NCBI GenBank assembly: GCA_022749755.1
Contig: CM040440.1
Location: forward strand, 19,765,269 to 19,829,268
Direction: 5' to 3'
From: Azadirachta indica
Lineage: Eukaryota > Streptophyta > Magnoliopsida > Sapindales > Meliaceae
Length of the DNA: 64,000 bases
The notes beneath the pieces were generated by a model. That model did no database searches, was not told the DNA's origin, and worked only from the letters and a program-made list of their open reading frames with translations. Below, piece after piece: positions 48,549-61,381 of the stretch; positions within the stretch are counted from its first letter, which is position 1; each line of letters starts with the position of its first letter. The translations under genes were made by a program, and so were the position numbers.

Positions 48549-50906
48549 ATGTGGAAAGTGAGGCATCGTATTAGTTTAGCGTCCCCTTCAGTTTTATTCA
48601 CCTTACTCACTGATTGTGGCCACAACAGTGCTAGGGTGTCTAGATGCCAAGTTCAGGACTGTTGTAATTGCAAGTCAGTCTATGAGCAAGTTGGATGCTC
48701 GCTACTGTCAACTAGGCAAACTACTGCCCTACTAAGCCCCAATGGATTCACCTGTCCAAATCGATCTTTATCAAGTATGGCTAGAACAATTCTGGTCCAG
48801 GCACAAGATCCGGCAAAACTAAGTATGGAAATAGAAAATGCAATTGATGAGTATAGATATGATTATACATGGAGGTTGTATGAACAATACATGCTGATGG
48901 ATGGGTTTCCTCGAAAAACCATTGTGAACAAGCTTCTAACAGGTTTTGCAGAAAGCCTTGATCCCAAGTGGCTTGAGAAGGCTTTTGAATTGGTGGAACA
49001 AGCTTTTGAGGAAGGTAAACAGAATTTGTTGGAAAAAGAACCTCTTATTTATCTTTCTCTTGGTCTCTCCAAATGTGGTTTATCAGTTCCTGCATCAACT
49101 ATTTTGAGAAAGTTGGTGACAACAGAACAGTATCCTCCGGTGACTGCCTGGTCTGCAATCTTGGCCCATATGTCCCTATCAGCTCCTGGAGCTTACCTTG
49201 CTGCTGAGTTGATTCTTGAGATAGGTTACTTATTCCGAGATGGCAGGGTGGATCCTCGTAAAAAGGTTAATGCACCTTTAATTGCTATGAAGCCCAATAC
49301 TAATGCTTTTAATATTGCTTTGGCGGGATGTCTCTTGTTTGAGACAACAAGAAAAGCAGAGCAGCTTCTTGATATGATGCCTAAAATTGGTGTAAAAGCA
49401 GATGCAAACTTATTGATCATAATGGCACATATATATGAGAGAAACGGGCGAAGGGAAGAGCTAAGGAAGCTCCAGAGACACATAGATGAAGCTGTTAATT
49501 TAAGTGATATTCAGTTTCGTCAGTTCTATAATTGCTTGCTTAGTTGCCATTTGAAATTTGGCGATCTTAACTCTGCTTCCAAGATGGTCTTGGAAATGCT
49601 TCAGAAGGCAAAGGAAGCGCGGAATTCTCTTGCTGCTTCTATGCTATTATTTAACGCTGCTGGAAATGATAGGTCTACAGCAGGACAGATTTCTGGGCAG
49701 AATGTGAGCCACAGAAAATTAGATGGTTTAGAGAACAATCAATTAATCCAAAACCATATCATGTCTTACGAAGAATTCACTGAGGACCGAAACTTTGTAA
49801 ATCTTGAGGCTGAGGCAAAGAGAGTACTTCAAACCTTGTTAGCTAAGTTACAGACACAGATTGAATTGATTATAACTGAGCATGGTATTCTGCAACCAAC
49901 TGAAAAAATTTATGTGAAATTGGTGAAGGCTTTCCTTGAAGCTGGTAAGACCAAGGATTTGGCTCACTTTCTTATCAAGGCAGAGAAAGAAGATTCACTA
50001 GTTTCCCATGATGATTCAGCCTTGGGGCATGTTATTACTTTATGCATCTCACTTGGGTGGTTAGATCAGGCACATGACCTTCTTGATGAGATGCGGTTGG
50101 CTGGGGTCAGAGCGAGTTCCTTTGTATATGCCTCACTCTTAAAGGCATATATAGAATCGAATCGAGCCAGAGAAGTCACCGCTCTTTTACGAGATGCTCG
50201 TAATGCTGGAGTTCAGCTAGATTCAAGCTGCTATGAGGCACTGATGCGATCCAGGATTATTCAGAAAGACACCCTGGGAGCACTGTATCTATTCAAAGAG
50301 ATGAAAGAGGCTAAAATTCCAAGATCTGGTCATCAAGAGTTTGAGATGTTGGTGAAAGGATGTGCAGAGAATCGTGAGGCAGGGCTGATGGCAAAGCTCT
50401 TGCAAGAAATCAAGGAAGGGCAGAGCATTGACTGTGGTGTTCATGATTGGAATAACGTAATCCATTTTTTCTGTAAGAAGAGGTTGATGCAAGATGCTGA
50501 GAAAGCTTTGAAGAAAATGAGGAGTTTGGGGCATCTCCCAAATGCTCAAACTTTCCACTCTATGGTCACTGGGTATGCTGCTATTGGGGGGAAATATACA
50601 GAGGTAACAGAGCTGTGGGGTGAAATGAAATCTTTTGCTTCTGCCTCCTTAGTGAAGTTTGATCAGGAACTCCTGGATTCTGTACTTTATACATTTGTGA
50701 GGGGTGGATTTTTTGCTCGAGCAAATGAAGTTGTGGATATGATGGAAAAAGGCAATATGTTTATCGATAAGTACAAATTTCGTACCCTGTTCCTGAAGTA
50801 CCATAAAACACTATACAAGGGCAAAGCTCCTAAATTCCAGACAGAAGCACAACTCAAAAAGAGAGAAGCAGCCTTGGCGTTTAAGAAGTGGGTAGGCTTG
50901 TCTTGA
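48549..50906 (+). CDS. Pentatricopeptide repeat (PPR) protein, mitochondrial type
   Basis: An intronless frame of 785 residues from the ATG at 48549 (MWKVRHRISL); a frame extends upstream only to a non-ATG. The basic, hydroxyl-rich N-terminus suggests a mitochondrial presequence. The body is a chain of ~35-residue helical hairpins, for example PNTNAFNIALAGCLLFETTRKAEQLLDMMPKIGV, ASSFVYASLLKAYIESNRAREVTALLRDARNAGV and PNAQTFHSMVTGYAAIGGKYTEVTELWGEMKSF. This is a P-class PPR protein with no E/DYW editing domain. Such proteins bind specific organelle RNA to stabilise, splice or translate it; the target is not predictable here. It resembles the Arabidopsis At1g03100 product as I recall it. The downstream flank holds only UTR. 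Confidence 0.9.
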   Translation: MWKVRHRISLASPSVLFTLLTDCGHNSARVSRCQVQDCCNCKSVYEQVGCSLLSTRQTTALLSPNGFTCPNRSLSSMARTILVQAQDPAKLSMEIENAIDEYRYDYTWRLYEQYMLMDGFPRKTIVNKLLTGFAESLDPKWLEKAFELVEQAFEEGKQNLLEKEPLIYLSLGLSKCGLSVPASTILRKLVTTEQYPPVTAWSAILAHMSLSAPGAYLAAELILEIGYLFRDGRVDPRKKVNAPLIAMKPNTNAFNIALAGCLLFETTRKAEQLLDMMPKIGVKADANLLIIMAHIYERNGRREELRKLQRHIDEAVNLSDIQFRQFYNCLLSCHLKFGDLNSASKMVLEMLQKAKEARNSLAASMLLFNAAGNDRSTAGQISGQNVSHRKLDGLENNQLIQNHIMSYEEFTEDRNFVNLEAEAKRVLQTLLAKLQTQIELIITEHGILQPTEKIYVKLVKAFLEAGKTKDLAHFLIKAEKEDSLVSHDDSALGHVITLCISLGWLDQAHDLLDEMRLAGVRASSFVYASLLKAYIESNRAREVTALLRDARNAGVQLDSSCYEALMRSRIIQKDTLGALYLFKEMKEAKIPRSGHQEFEMLVKGCAENREAGLMAKLLQEIKEGQSIDCGVHDWNNVIHFFCKKRLMQDAEKALKKMRSLGHLPNAQTFHSMVTGYAAIGGKYTEVTELWGEMKSFASASLVKFDQELLDSVLYTFVRGGFFARANEVVDMMEKGNMFIDKYKFRTLFLKYHKTLYKGKAPKFQTEAQLKKREAALAFKKWVGLS

Positions 50907-53588
50907 TGAAGTTGTTGAGCTACTAAATGCTTTTCAAAACTATGACTTAGAGATACTTGAAGCTGCAGAAGTTCTTTAGAGCTGGTCCTGTTCACTTAAA
51001 AAGCTTGCACAAAAATCATCCAACTGAATTTTTTACCTTTAGGCATGGCTTGTAAATGTTATAAACAGAGAAAATGTAGAACGAAGGATGTAGAGTTTTA
51101 TGATTGGATGGAGAATAAGTGCAGATGTATGTATATCCCGTGCCAGAAATTACGATAAAAGCTTTCCATCAGAATCAGAAACAACTTAATATGCGCCGAC
51201 TAAGTTACCATTTAAACTCCTCCTTCTGAAATGATATTGATTCTGTCATTCCTGAATCCTGATCCTATGCGGGGACTTGTCTCACTCAAGTATTTCCTTT
51301 TCTTCTTTTTTTATTTCTTTATCCTCTCCACGCAGAAATATCAATGATAAACCCTTTGCTTTGGTAATAATTTACTCTTTTGAACTTTCAAAAGTTTTTC
51401 TATCGATCGATAAAAGATTTTCCGAGTTATATAAGAAGTTTTGTGATGGATCTTGTTGATGAAGTTAAAGAGTTGATGGTAGAATTATGAATGTGTTAAT
51501 GCATTCATAATCTGATGAATTTATTGATGAACTTTTAAAAATTTATTTATATATTAATAAAAAATCAAGAGTTGAGTTTTAAGGAAAAGATTTGAGTGCT
51601 TCATGTATTCTATTACATTTTTTTAAAAAAAAAAACTTGGAGGGGTTGTCCCATCCTTTTGTCCTGCCATAAGTCAGTCTTTTGATGAAAGTTATTTTTA
51701 TTTTAGACCTTCAACTAAATTAAAAAGATTAACTTACCCTTCAATTAATTTAAGTATATACAATAAGTTCTTGAACCATACATTATCTTATAAATTAAGA
51801 TATTTTGCATGTAAGTAATTGTCTTGTGAGATGAATTAGTTACAAATATTTATTTTATAAAATATTTTACGTATAAGTATATGTTTTACGTAATTAAGAG
51901 TATGAAAGTTTTAAAGAATCTAAACTCGTAGTATGATCCTATTAAATGACTCATTTTTTTTCGAATATGCCGTATAATTTAGTGTCGGTTTGATTTGATT
52001 TTTTGATTAATTAAAAAGATTTTTTTTAATAATAAAAGTCATTTTCAAATTTTTTTGTGTCGTTTGATTAATAGTAAAAATGACTTTTGAAAATTTAAAA
52101 AACTATTTTTCTTATTTTCAAAGAAATCCAAAATTTAGATTTTTAACAGTAAAATTTTTTAAATTTTTTAAAAGGTAGAATTGTCTATTATTTTATTTTT
52201 AAAAATTTACGTTATTTTTTTAAAATAGAATATTAAAAAATTATTTATGAAAATAATATTTAAATTTTTCTCTCAAAAATTATTATTTATAATAATCAAA
52301 CAATTGATAAACTTTTGTTAAAAATTCAATTTATAAAAGTTTATGGATAAAAATTTTATTTCAAAAGATACTATTTAAAAAGTTCTATCAAACAGATTTT
52401 TAATGTGCGGGTGAATGATATATATTGTCTTTTGAGTACACTTAGTGTGTAAGTACATTATATTGAATATATTAAAAATTCTAAAATCGAAAATTTTAAA
52501 TTTAAAGGATACTTTAAAAGCAATAAATAAGTTTTTACTGATTAAAATAATAGATTGGGGCTGATTAATTGAATTCACCATAGTAGTTAATGAATACAAA
52601 TTTTTATATAAATTTTATCTATACAAATTTGTATAACAATTTTATATTATTATCGTATCATAATTTATTTATTCTTTTTGAATTAAAAAATTGTACTATA
52701 AGTGAGAGTGATGTGATATAACAATCTCATATTATTATCACACATGCTTATCGCATATTTTCTTTTTAATGAAAACATTAAACATGTGCTGATAATAACA
52801 CCACATCAATTTGTATATATTTAAAAAAAAAAATAATATGCTAATATTATATTATTAGCAATATAAGACACGTGACAATGAGATATATATATATATATAT
52901 ACTACTTCTATAAAAAAATTAAGATATATGATAGTATATAATTCTGTTACATAAATTTATAATGTAACTATACGGTTAATATAACAGTAATATATTGTTA
53001 CTTTATATGTAAGATTTTTTTTGTACTATTGTGTAAAAATATATTATATATATAAAAATGATACTATATTGTTATATTGATTTATATAAATAAATTTGTA
53101 TAATTTTTTTTGAAAAATGTATAGAAAATATGAGAATAATATAAGTTATTTCGTCGGTTCGGTTTTTTTTTTTTTTTAACTCACGTTAAATTTATATGCA
53201 TGAATTTTTGTATAAAATAGCACCTCTTCCCTTAATTAATGAATTTTTATTTTTATTTTTTAAATGGAAAACCAGATTAACTCAGTTGATTACGTAATAT
53301 AAGCCATTCGATTAAAACTCGATAAGTGGTATTGGCAATTTGATCTCTTATGCTGATCCGTAATACAGACAAGCAATCCAAGCCCCAAATGAAAACATGC
53401 GTCGTACTTAATTCGTTAAAGAAGACCACGACCGGGGACCACAGTATCCTATAAATACGCGTAACAAATGTCACCAAACGCAAATCCACTCAGCACATTC
53501 ATAGCTTGCCGTACGACACTCAATCGCTCGACTCTCTCTTAAAATTCCTCAAATCAATAACCCTAATTTAATTTCGAATTCTTCGATC
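50907..53588. other. AT-rich spacer with decayed small transposons
   Basis: No coding exon. A possible hAT-like MITE lies about 51979-52404 (GTTTGATT left and ATCAAACAG right ends). AT-rich blocks at 52600-53130 repeat the motifs TATTATTATC and AATTTGTATA. The last ~250 bp are the promoter and leader of the FLZ gene. Confidence 0.45.
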
Positions 53589-55242
53589 ATGCAAGTGAAG
53601 CGCTCCCGTGTCGCGCGATCGTCCAGCTTCGATGAAGCCGGCCTCCTCGGAGTTCTAAACCAGCCGACGCCGCATCCGGGGGAGTTCCGGTGGGAACCAC
53701 TTATGGCTACGAAAAATGCGCCTCCCTCCCCTAAGAATGAGCGGTCTGGGCCGGTGATTTTGACGGTCTCGTCTCCTGAGCTCCTGAGGGAGAATGGTTA
53801 TGGTCGCTGTCAGGGGCATAGTGGGAATTTTCTGGAGAGATGTTACTTCTGCAAGCAGAAAATGCTTGAGAAAGACATCTTCATGTATGGGTATGTATTA
53901 ATTTATTCGAGCTTTTATATGCTGGAGTTCTCTTTGGCTTCTGAGAATGAGTATGTTATCTTTATCTCTGTTTTTGCTTATTCATTTATTCTATTTATTC
54001 TTTATATGCTGAAGGGCTGTTTGGCTTCTGAGAATGTACAATAAAATAATAAAATATAACTTTTAAATTGTTTTAACTTTTTATTTATTCTTATTATTAT
54101 TATATCACATCACTTAGCTTATTTTAGTGAAGATCTATGCAAGGAAGTTCGGTAAGTTATCTGTTTGGTAGCCGAGAAAAATATTTCTAGATCTCAGAAT
54201 CAAATGAAATTGTAAAGCAGCATAGTTATGTAAATCAACATGGTTATATTAGGCATGGCTGAGTAGATATCTAATCATATATATATGTATACACACTTGT
54301 ATTTTTTTTTTAATCTGTTTTCACTTTCTTGTTTTTGTCACTGTTAGACCCTCGTGGAAATATTTCGTGTGCAACGTTATTTACTGTTGATGAATTCTTT
54401 GTGCTTATTTGAAGATCCTTATCAATAATTTCCAGTTTTCATTTTCATGTTCAGTAATCTCTGTTTTTATTGTTAATAACTTTTTCTTATGGTTTTCAGT
54501 TCTGTTACTTGTCAGTGATATCAGCCTGCAATAAAATGGAGAATTATGAGCACCATCTTCTTTAAGTTTTATATTCTCTCTTAATTCTATTATGTTGTAT
54601 TGCTAACCAGCATCTGCTAATTTGAGTTAGAAATGATGTGATTCTATTTTTACATCCCTAATTGACAATGACTGCATTCTACAATCATGTCTCAATCTCT
54701 TATTGGCAAATAGCTATAAATTCCTCTGTCCTGCATAATACATGTACTATTTTGATTCACTGAAGTCAATTAAAGTAACTTTATTCACCTAATGGATTGG
54801 CATCTTTAGAAATAAAATACTGCTGTCTAGGTTTGATTTATTGTCCACAGTATTCTTGCAATTTTGCTTTAGTTTAAGTTACTTGAGCTGCAATTGCTTT
54901 ATTTTTATTGTGATTAACTACTTAGGAGTTTCTGGCCTCGGTTTCTTATAAATCAGCTGGTTCTAGAAGTGATGCATCATGATTTATGCCTTGAACTAGT
55001 GAAAGCTATAGCTTGTAGTCCTATTTCTTCTGTTTTCAATTTGGGAAATTTAGTGCATATTGACACAGTTGGATGTGCATTTGACGCGGCAATGCAGATC
55101 GTTTCGTGGATTTTGCTCTCCTGAATGCCGTGGCCAACAGATTCTGATTGACAATGCACTGGAGAGGGCAGTGAAACAACCGAGAGGTATGGGGACAGGA
55201 TGCAGCAGGATGAATGATGTGAAAAACTGTGCAGGTTTTTAA
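53589..55242 (+). CDS. FCS-like zinc finger (FLZ) protein, short form
   Basis: Exons 53589-53890 and 55098-55242 join by GT-AG (GG|A phase) to give 148 residues. The start ATG is at 53589 (MQVKRSRVARSSSFDEAGLLG). The FLZ finger has Cys85 and Cys88 in exon 1 (RCYFCKQKMLEKDIFMY), then SFRGFCSPEC with Cys107 and Cys111 from exon 2. The single 1.2 kb intron sits in the same place within the finger as in the minus-strand FLZ gene. Before the finger lies a Ser/Pro/Arg-rich region with GPVILTVSSPELL. FLZ proteins bind SnRK1 subunits. This one belongs to the short group; the exact Arabidopsis orthologue is uncertain. Confidence 0.88.
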
Positions 55243-57960
55243 TTGGTGAAGCATACAGCTGCACAGTTTCAGATCAGAATAGTGATATTCTAACTTTGAC
55301 GTGCATAGCTGTCAGTTTTTGGGATCAGCTTGCACATTTGCATAGAATGGGCATCCTTTACTATTTCCATATTCTCATGGAAATTATGCCATTAGTTTGT
55401 GTATAATTCCACTAGTTTTTTTGGGGATCAGAAGCAGTGTGGTTGAAGAATCAAAGTTTTATTATTGCTTTGGTTTCAGAATATTGTTATGTTGCCTTTG
55501 TTGCCATTTCTTCATTTATGGATATGTTGCTGTGGATATCTTTTAGTGGTCGAAATAAATCTAACCAAATATAAACATGGATGATGAAGTGTTGATTCAT
55601 GATTGTTTGGGCCTGAAGTGTTTGATTGACCATTTTTGTTACATAAAGTTGTGTAAAATTTACATGCTGCTAGATTTGGGTTTGGCTGGTTATACTCTGT
55701 TTGGAAACTTAAAACTCTTCCCTCACCTGCTTTATGTGTGTCTCTTGACTTCTGTGTTCTGATTTTTGTATATTCGATATAACTATGACTTGAATCATTT
55801 TCTCAATATGTTCATGTTGCTGTCCTGAAAAGAATTGTACTCTGATCTGTGTATGAGAGTCCCTCGTACCTTACAACATAGATCTTTGACCAGTCTTCAG
55901 CGTAGTGGATGAGTTGATATATGGGAGTGTTCTGAGCGGCCAAGAAAATGAGCAGTTTGGAATAGGGAGCAGGTGGGTGAACACTGTTTTCTCTACTTGA
56001 TAGACTGGTGTGACTTGGAAGCAGGAGCTTTTGCGACACAGGTTGTTAACGGAATTTCAAGGTATTTACGCCTTAACAATGAGGATGCAAAGCCGATACT
56101 TTGTGTGAGGAAGACCAATCATATATTATTTCCCCGTGGTTGTTCATGTATCAGTTCTGGTTGTCAACAAATGTAATGTTGTCTTATAATTTCGTAAGCT
56201 CGATTTGAGAGTTGGATTTGTAAAAGCATTCCAGTTTCTTCATCAGTATTTCTCTTCTGTTCTTGATATGATTTTTGTGTTGCCCCTTATTAAGATGAGG
56301 AGAAGAACGGCTCGTATAATATCTGTTTTAATCACCTTGCGTCAATAGAAATGAGATTATGGTTGAACTCTCGCCTCATTGCCCATCTCTATTCTTTTTC
56401 TCTGAGAGTGAGAGATCTCAATTTTTAGAAATCAACATGGAACGGGCTTGTTTCAATGATTGAAGAAACTGGCCCCAAGTCTTAACGAACAAAAGTCTTA
56501 GAATTGCCCTGTCGTTAAAGACCTCTGGGCTGCAGTTTGGATCCATTAGAGCGTTGGGCTCAATTCTGGATCCATTAAGCAAATGCCTTCGAAGCCCATG
56601 AAGCTCCCAGAGCTGGCAGGGAAATAACGGCCTACCCAGTTTCTTCTTTTCCTATTTTGAATTTGAGTATTTGATTCTTTTTCCCAGATATCATGCCGAA
56701 TCTGAATTAATTAATAGTCTGAAAAATTTTTAAAAAACGTTGTAAAAATCGAGGGGTTGACTAAAACAAGGATGACTTAATTATTATATTATTAGAAGAA
56801 GAAGAAGGAGGTGGGTGAATAAACATGCACGTGGACAAGGTAAAGATGCCTCTTAATAATCTTTTCAAATGTGACACTTACGTTAACCATGATATCACGC
56901 TGCAGTCAGACAGCTCATAACTCTTTCACTCAGTCAAGAAGAAGAATAAGAAGAAGAAGAAAGGGTCTCTTGCCTCATCGACTATTAAATCCATCACCGC
57001 CACAACACAGCCCTCGTGTGCCCCTTCTCCTCTTGTCTGTCAACCTGAGTAACTGGTACCTTGTTTAACAAGCAAAGCCTAAATAATAAACAATAATAAA
57101 TATTTGTCTTATTTGTAATGAATTAATTAATGTGACATCACCTGAACATAATCAATGCTTAATTTAGTATCCCTTATGACACAATCCCATTACCAAAATC
57201 AAACATTGTCAATTCATCCTCTTCCGTTTTATATAATATCTTAGAGATTCTAAGCTACGCCTATTCCAGACTTGAGAGAGCTCTCCTTTCCCTGCTCCTG
57301 CTGCTGTTGCTGGCTAGGTAGATCGAATCTTGCTATTTCCGTGCAAACCAGTTGTAATAGTTAGATCTGCGCACAAGTTTTCCAGCGTCATGCTTTGTTA
57401 AATATTTCGCCGTGATGATGTAATCTAAGTAAGTAAGTTTAGAATTTATTTATTTCTGCAGAAGACTGAGAGGTCACCGATGAGACGACGGGTACTGGGT
57501 GTGGACGTGGAAGGTGAGATGACAGTAGTGTCAGAACTGATAACCAATTTACGGCTGTCGTTCACATTGGGTTTGGGGATCATATACTGAATTGCTTTCA
57601 AGTTTCAAGTCACTCACGCGTCGATTAGATTGAATAACACATGCAAATGTGTAATTGAAAACTCATGCATGCATGCATATATCAACCAACTGCGTGCACT
57701 GCATATAATATAATGGGTCACAAAGAGTCATTTCCGTGCTTCAGTACTCTGTAAGAAGTGAATTGGCTTCGGATTCAATCAAGTTATAGCCCATTGCAAT
57801 GGATCTAGACCCAAGTTATACATAATAATAGTCTTAATTGTATAATTAAGAACTGGAACTGGTAAGACGTTGCATCGGTCTTATAAGTAGTAACACAAGG
57901 GCCAAATTACAAATTGCATTAGAATTTGTAACCTATGGTCCCAAGGAATTCGTCTGGGTC
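55243..57960. other. 3' flank of FLZ and gene-free DNA, possible short non-coding transcript
   Basis: Probable 3' UTR to about 56200. Around 57220-57530 lie purine/pyrimidine-rich segments and a GT-AG pair (GGCTAG|GTAGATC at 57319 and TTTCTGCAG at 57461) without a lasting frame, possibly a spliced non-coding RNA. No coding gene identified. Confidence 0.4.
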
Positions 57961-57969
57961 TGAGGTCAT

Positions 57970-58125
57970 CTATGACGTCACGTGGCAGTAAAAACTCTGT
58001 GCCACGTCAGATATCGAAGCTTGCCTAAGCCAAAGGTACGGATGACTCAGAGCCAGTGGTGGGCTAGGTTTGACGTCAGATGACGATCGAAACCTCATCA
58101 ACAATAGCAATTTGACACGTGGAAT
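57970..58125. promoter_or_regulatory. Cluster of ACGT-core and GCN4-type (bZIP) sites
   Basis: Within about 150 bp: TGACGTCA at 57973-57980 overlapping CACGTGGC at 57979-57986; GCCACGTCAG at 58001-58010; TGACTCA at 58043-58049; TGACGTCA at 58071-58078; and CACGTG at 58116-58121. These are palindromic C-box, G-box/ABRE and GCN4-like sites bound by plant bZIP factors (TGA, HY5, ABF types). The stretch is less AT-rich than its surroundings. A 73-codon minus-strand frame overlaps it but is probably chance. No adjacent coding gene explains it. Confidence 0.5.
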
Positions 58126-59398
58126 CACTCCACGGCCCGTCAGTTTTCGAGAGTTGAAACCCTCGCTAGCAGGCCAGCCATATCCTGCCAAAGTTTACAT
58201 GTTCCTTTGCATCGTTGAATCAAAGCCATTATAATTATAATTAATGCCTTTAATTAAAATGGAGCGTGTTTTTAAGACTTTGTCAATAAACAAACATGGG
58301 AAAGAAAATTTTAAGCAATAAAAGGTTGAAGAAACGAGATAAATTAATGGATGAAATATATTATAGTATACATGGAAGGTCTGAAATCAATTAGAATAGG
58401 AAAATAGATGATGGAGCTCTTTTGTCTCATCAAATAATGGCTGAATGTTGGTCTCCTAAGTAGGCAGCTTACCTCTTACCATGCATGTGAGTCCTACTAA
58501 GAAGAGATAAAAAGTTCTGCTTAATTACATATATATATATTATATAATATTGTTGTGGTTCATGTAAATCGAAATTGTTGACCTGAATTAGCCGGCTGCA
58601 TATTAATTATGATAATCATTAAGCTTAAAACAAATTGATTTCAAGGAACGTTTAACCATTAACCCATGTGGCCCAATGGTGTTCAAGCCATGTTAGGATG
58701 GTTATATACATTTCACTTATTCTGCTTTTCTTTTATTTTTAATGGCGGCGATCGTTTTCAGAGTTTTAAGAGGTGAGAATTCGAAGACACTTCATGTGAA
58801 GAAAGGTGCTTTAGAAAGACTAGACAGCTAATTGAACTCTAGCTATGTGACTCCAAAATTCTTAGGACGACTGATCAAGACTTGCATTACTTCAAATTAT
58901 TACTATTAATTTATTCTGTGCAATCAAAATTGTCACTGGCTTATATGTAGTATTGAAATAAAACAGACTACAAGACAATCAGTGAAAGCAAATCATTGAA
59001 AGCTAGAAACAAATGCTGGAAATTAATAAATCTTAGTGGTTTTTTTTTTTTTTTTTGGTTCTAATTATATTGGTCCCCTCATGGGGTATGGGCATGGCAA
59101 TGGCACGGATATTTTAGTTATACCAGCTATCATGTAAGGAAGATATAGCAACATATATAGGCATGAATATGGAGCAGTGGATTCTGGGAATCTAAAATTT
59201 GGCTGCAACTGCACCACTAGCTATGATATCAATATGCAATGCAGTAAGCTACCCATATGGCATCTTTCTTTCTTTGGGTTTGATCAGGTTTCACCTCTGA
59301 AAAGTTGGCTTATTTTCGCCATCATCACTGTTACTGCATGGCTAAATATGCTATACAGCATGTAGATTTTGACAGCGAATTTTTTTTTCATATTCTGT

Positions 59399-59420
59399 AT
59401 ATATATATATATATATATAT
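59399..59420. repeat. Microsatellite (AT)n
   Basis: Eleven AT units. Confidence 0.9.
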
Positions 59421-61358
59421 GTTGTTTTCGAATGGAAAATCAAATTTTAATTTGCAGGAAATATGAAGACCCAACTAGTATAACAAGTGTGTTTTTTCAA
59501 GAACAATAAAATGAATTTGTGGTAATTAGCGGTGCCCCTGAAGGAGAATTAGGTGGTCAAATAATGAGTTGGATTGGGTAGAGTTTGGGAGGCCGAGCCA
59601 CAGTTTCCTTGTCTCTTTCTCTTGGCTTCTTCACAAGTAGATTTGCGTCGTTTCCAAAAGTAAATTGTTGATGTTATGCTTCATTTTAACGGAAATCAAG
59701 GTGCCAATCCCCATCCCACTTTGGATTTTCTGTCTCCTTCTTTACTACTGTTATCAGCTGCTGCTTAACCAAAGCCAAGTCCTTCTAAATCTCGGTTATT
59801 ATATACGTATTTCAAAAGAAAAGCTAGCTAGGTTGTTTAGAACATCTTAATTAACCTTCAATTTTTGCAATAAATTGCATATCACTCCAGTAATTCGATC
59901 CCATTCAATCAACTGATTAATTGATATTAAGTAATTAATTAACCTCGTATATACTAGCTTTTGAATAAGTTAATTAGGTGGTTAATTCATGAGATTTATG
60001 TGTTAGAGCCCACATGCAACCCCATTAATTCAACATCCATCGTACATAAATAATTAAAGGGTGACATGCTAAAAAGGGTTTCGAAACCGCGTCCCAATTG
60101 AAGGCCCCATTCAATAGATTTATTTAATTTGTTTAAACATGTTTTGATTAGTGATTTAATGTCTGTCTTTTCCGCAGTACTTCGTTTCTTTATAATTATC
60201 TGTTTGATCAAATCGCAATATTGCAAGCTAACTTCTTAAAATAATAAAAGAGATGCGCATCTTGCATCCAATCTAATGAAATCTTTTTGGTAATCATTTT
60301 TCAATACATAAATAGTATCCGTGTTCCCTTAAACGAAACAATTGAAAACTACCTCAAACGAAACATGCATAATTTGGTCCCAGCTAGATTGTAATTCGAT
60401 TAATCTTGACAAACCTCCAATATATTTAAATTAATAATCTATGTATAATTAGCGTTAGCTGGTCTGATATGCATGCCAGGAATTAAAGGAAACCCGTCCA
60501 CATGAATATCTGCTCCTCCTTTATATCCAATCTTACGTATATATATAATTAACTTATATTAATTAGTAAATTAATTAAATGTATTGTTGAAGCTTTTCGA
60601 TTTCCATTTGCCAGAATCTGCACGATGACGTTGCTTTCCAAAGCTTAATTAACACTGAAACAAGTTCCGAAATGATCAGCTCCCCTTTCACTTTGTCTTC
60701 AAAGATTTTAATAAAATTGAGGATGAGTAAGGAAGAGTGAGGTGCATGTAGCCATAAAGAAACGGAAAGGATTGGACGGGGGGACAAGAGAGTCAAGTCT
60801 GGTCGGTTGTATTCACTACCAAAGAGGAAACTTGTGTGATTTAAATCCAGAAAAGTAAATAATTCCATATATAACATAAACAAATTAATATGGCTTGGCT
60901 TGTTATTTAATTAACTAATTAAGCGGGAAGAAGAAAAAATAAAAAGCAAAAGAAAATGGAAATGAACATAGCATATATGGCAATTCCCGGGTCCCCATGC
61001 AGAAGCAGAAGCAGAAGCATAAAACAGCAATTGCAACAAGTCACCTCTGTTGGGATCCAGGCTTTATGGGATTCTCCAAACTTAACCTGTGAACCTACTC
61101 ATTTACCGTTTTTAAATCTCGGTCGTGTGATCAAAGCAGGGAGAGTCCCCACTCCCCCACCTGCTTCATTGCTTGTGAGTGCACATACGTGTTTATATAT
61201 CCGAGATTGGTGCAATTAATAAATATACTTGAGATTTAGAATTAGGGTTTCAGATTCGTTTTGGTAGCGCCAGACCCGGATAGCTAATATCAAATGTGTT
61301 TAGATCTTACTTACTCCATATATTAATCCAACTAGGCTAGGGTCCTCATATCATCGCC

Positions 61359-61381
61359 ATATATATATATATATATATATA
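61359..61381. repeat. Microsatellite (AT)n
   Basis: Eleven to twelve AT units. Confidence 0.9.

Noticed and set aside
57970..58191. 73-codon minus-strand frame
   Set aside because: No homology recognised. It overlaps the regulatory-site cluster and shows no splice or start support.
59560..59730. miR482-like hairpin (GCCAATCCCCATCCCA with upstream GGATTGGGT)
   Set aside because: The two arms do not pair over 20 nt when aligned by eye, and the mature sequence does not match the family well.
60956..61219. Frame of 87 codons starting MEMNIAYMAIPG
   Set aside because: Contains a short AGAAGC repeat and no recognisable domain. Probably chance.
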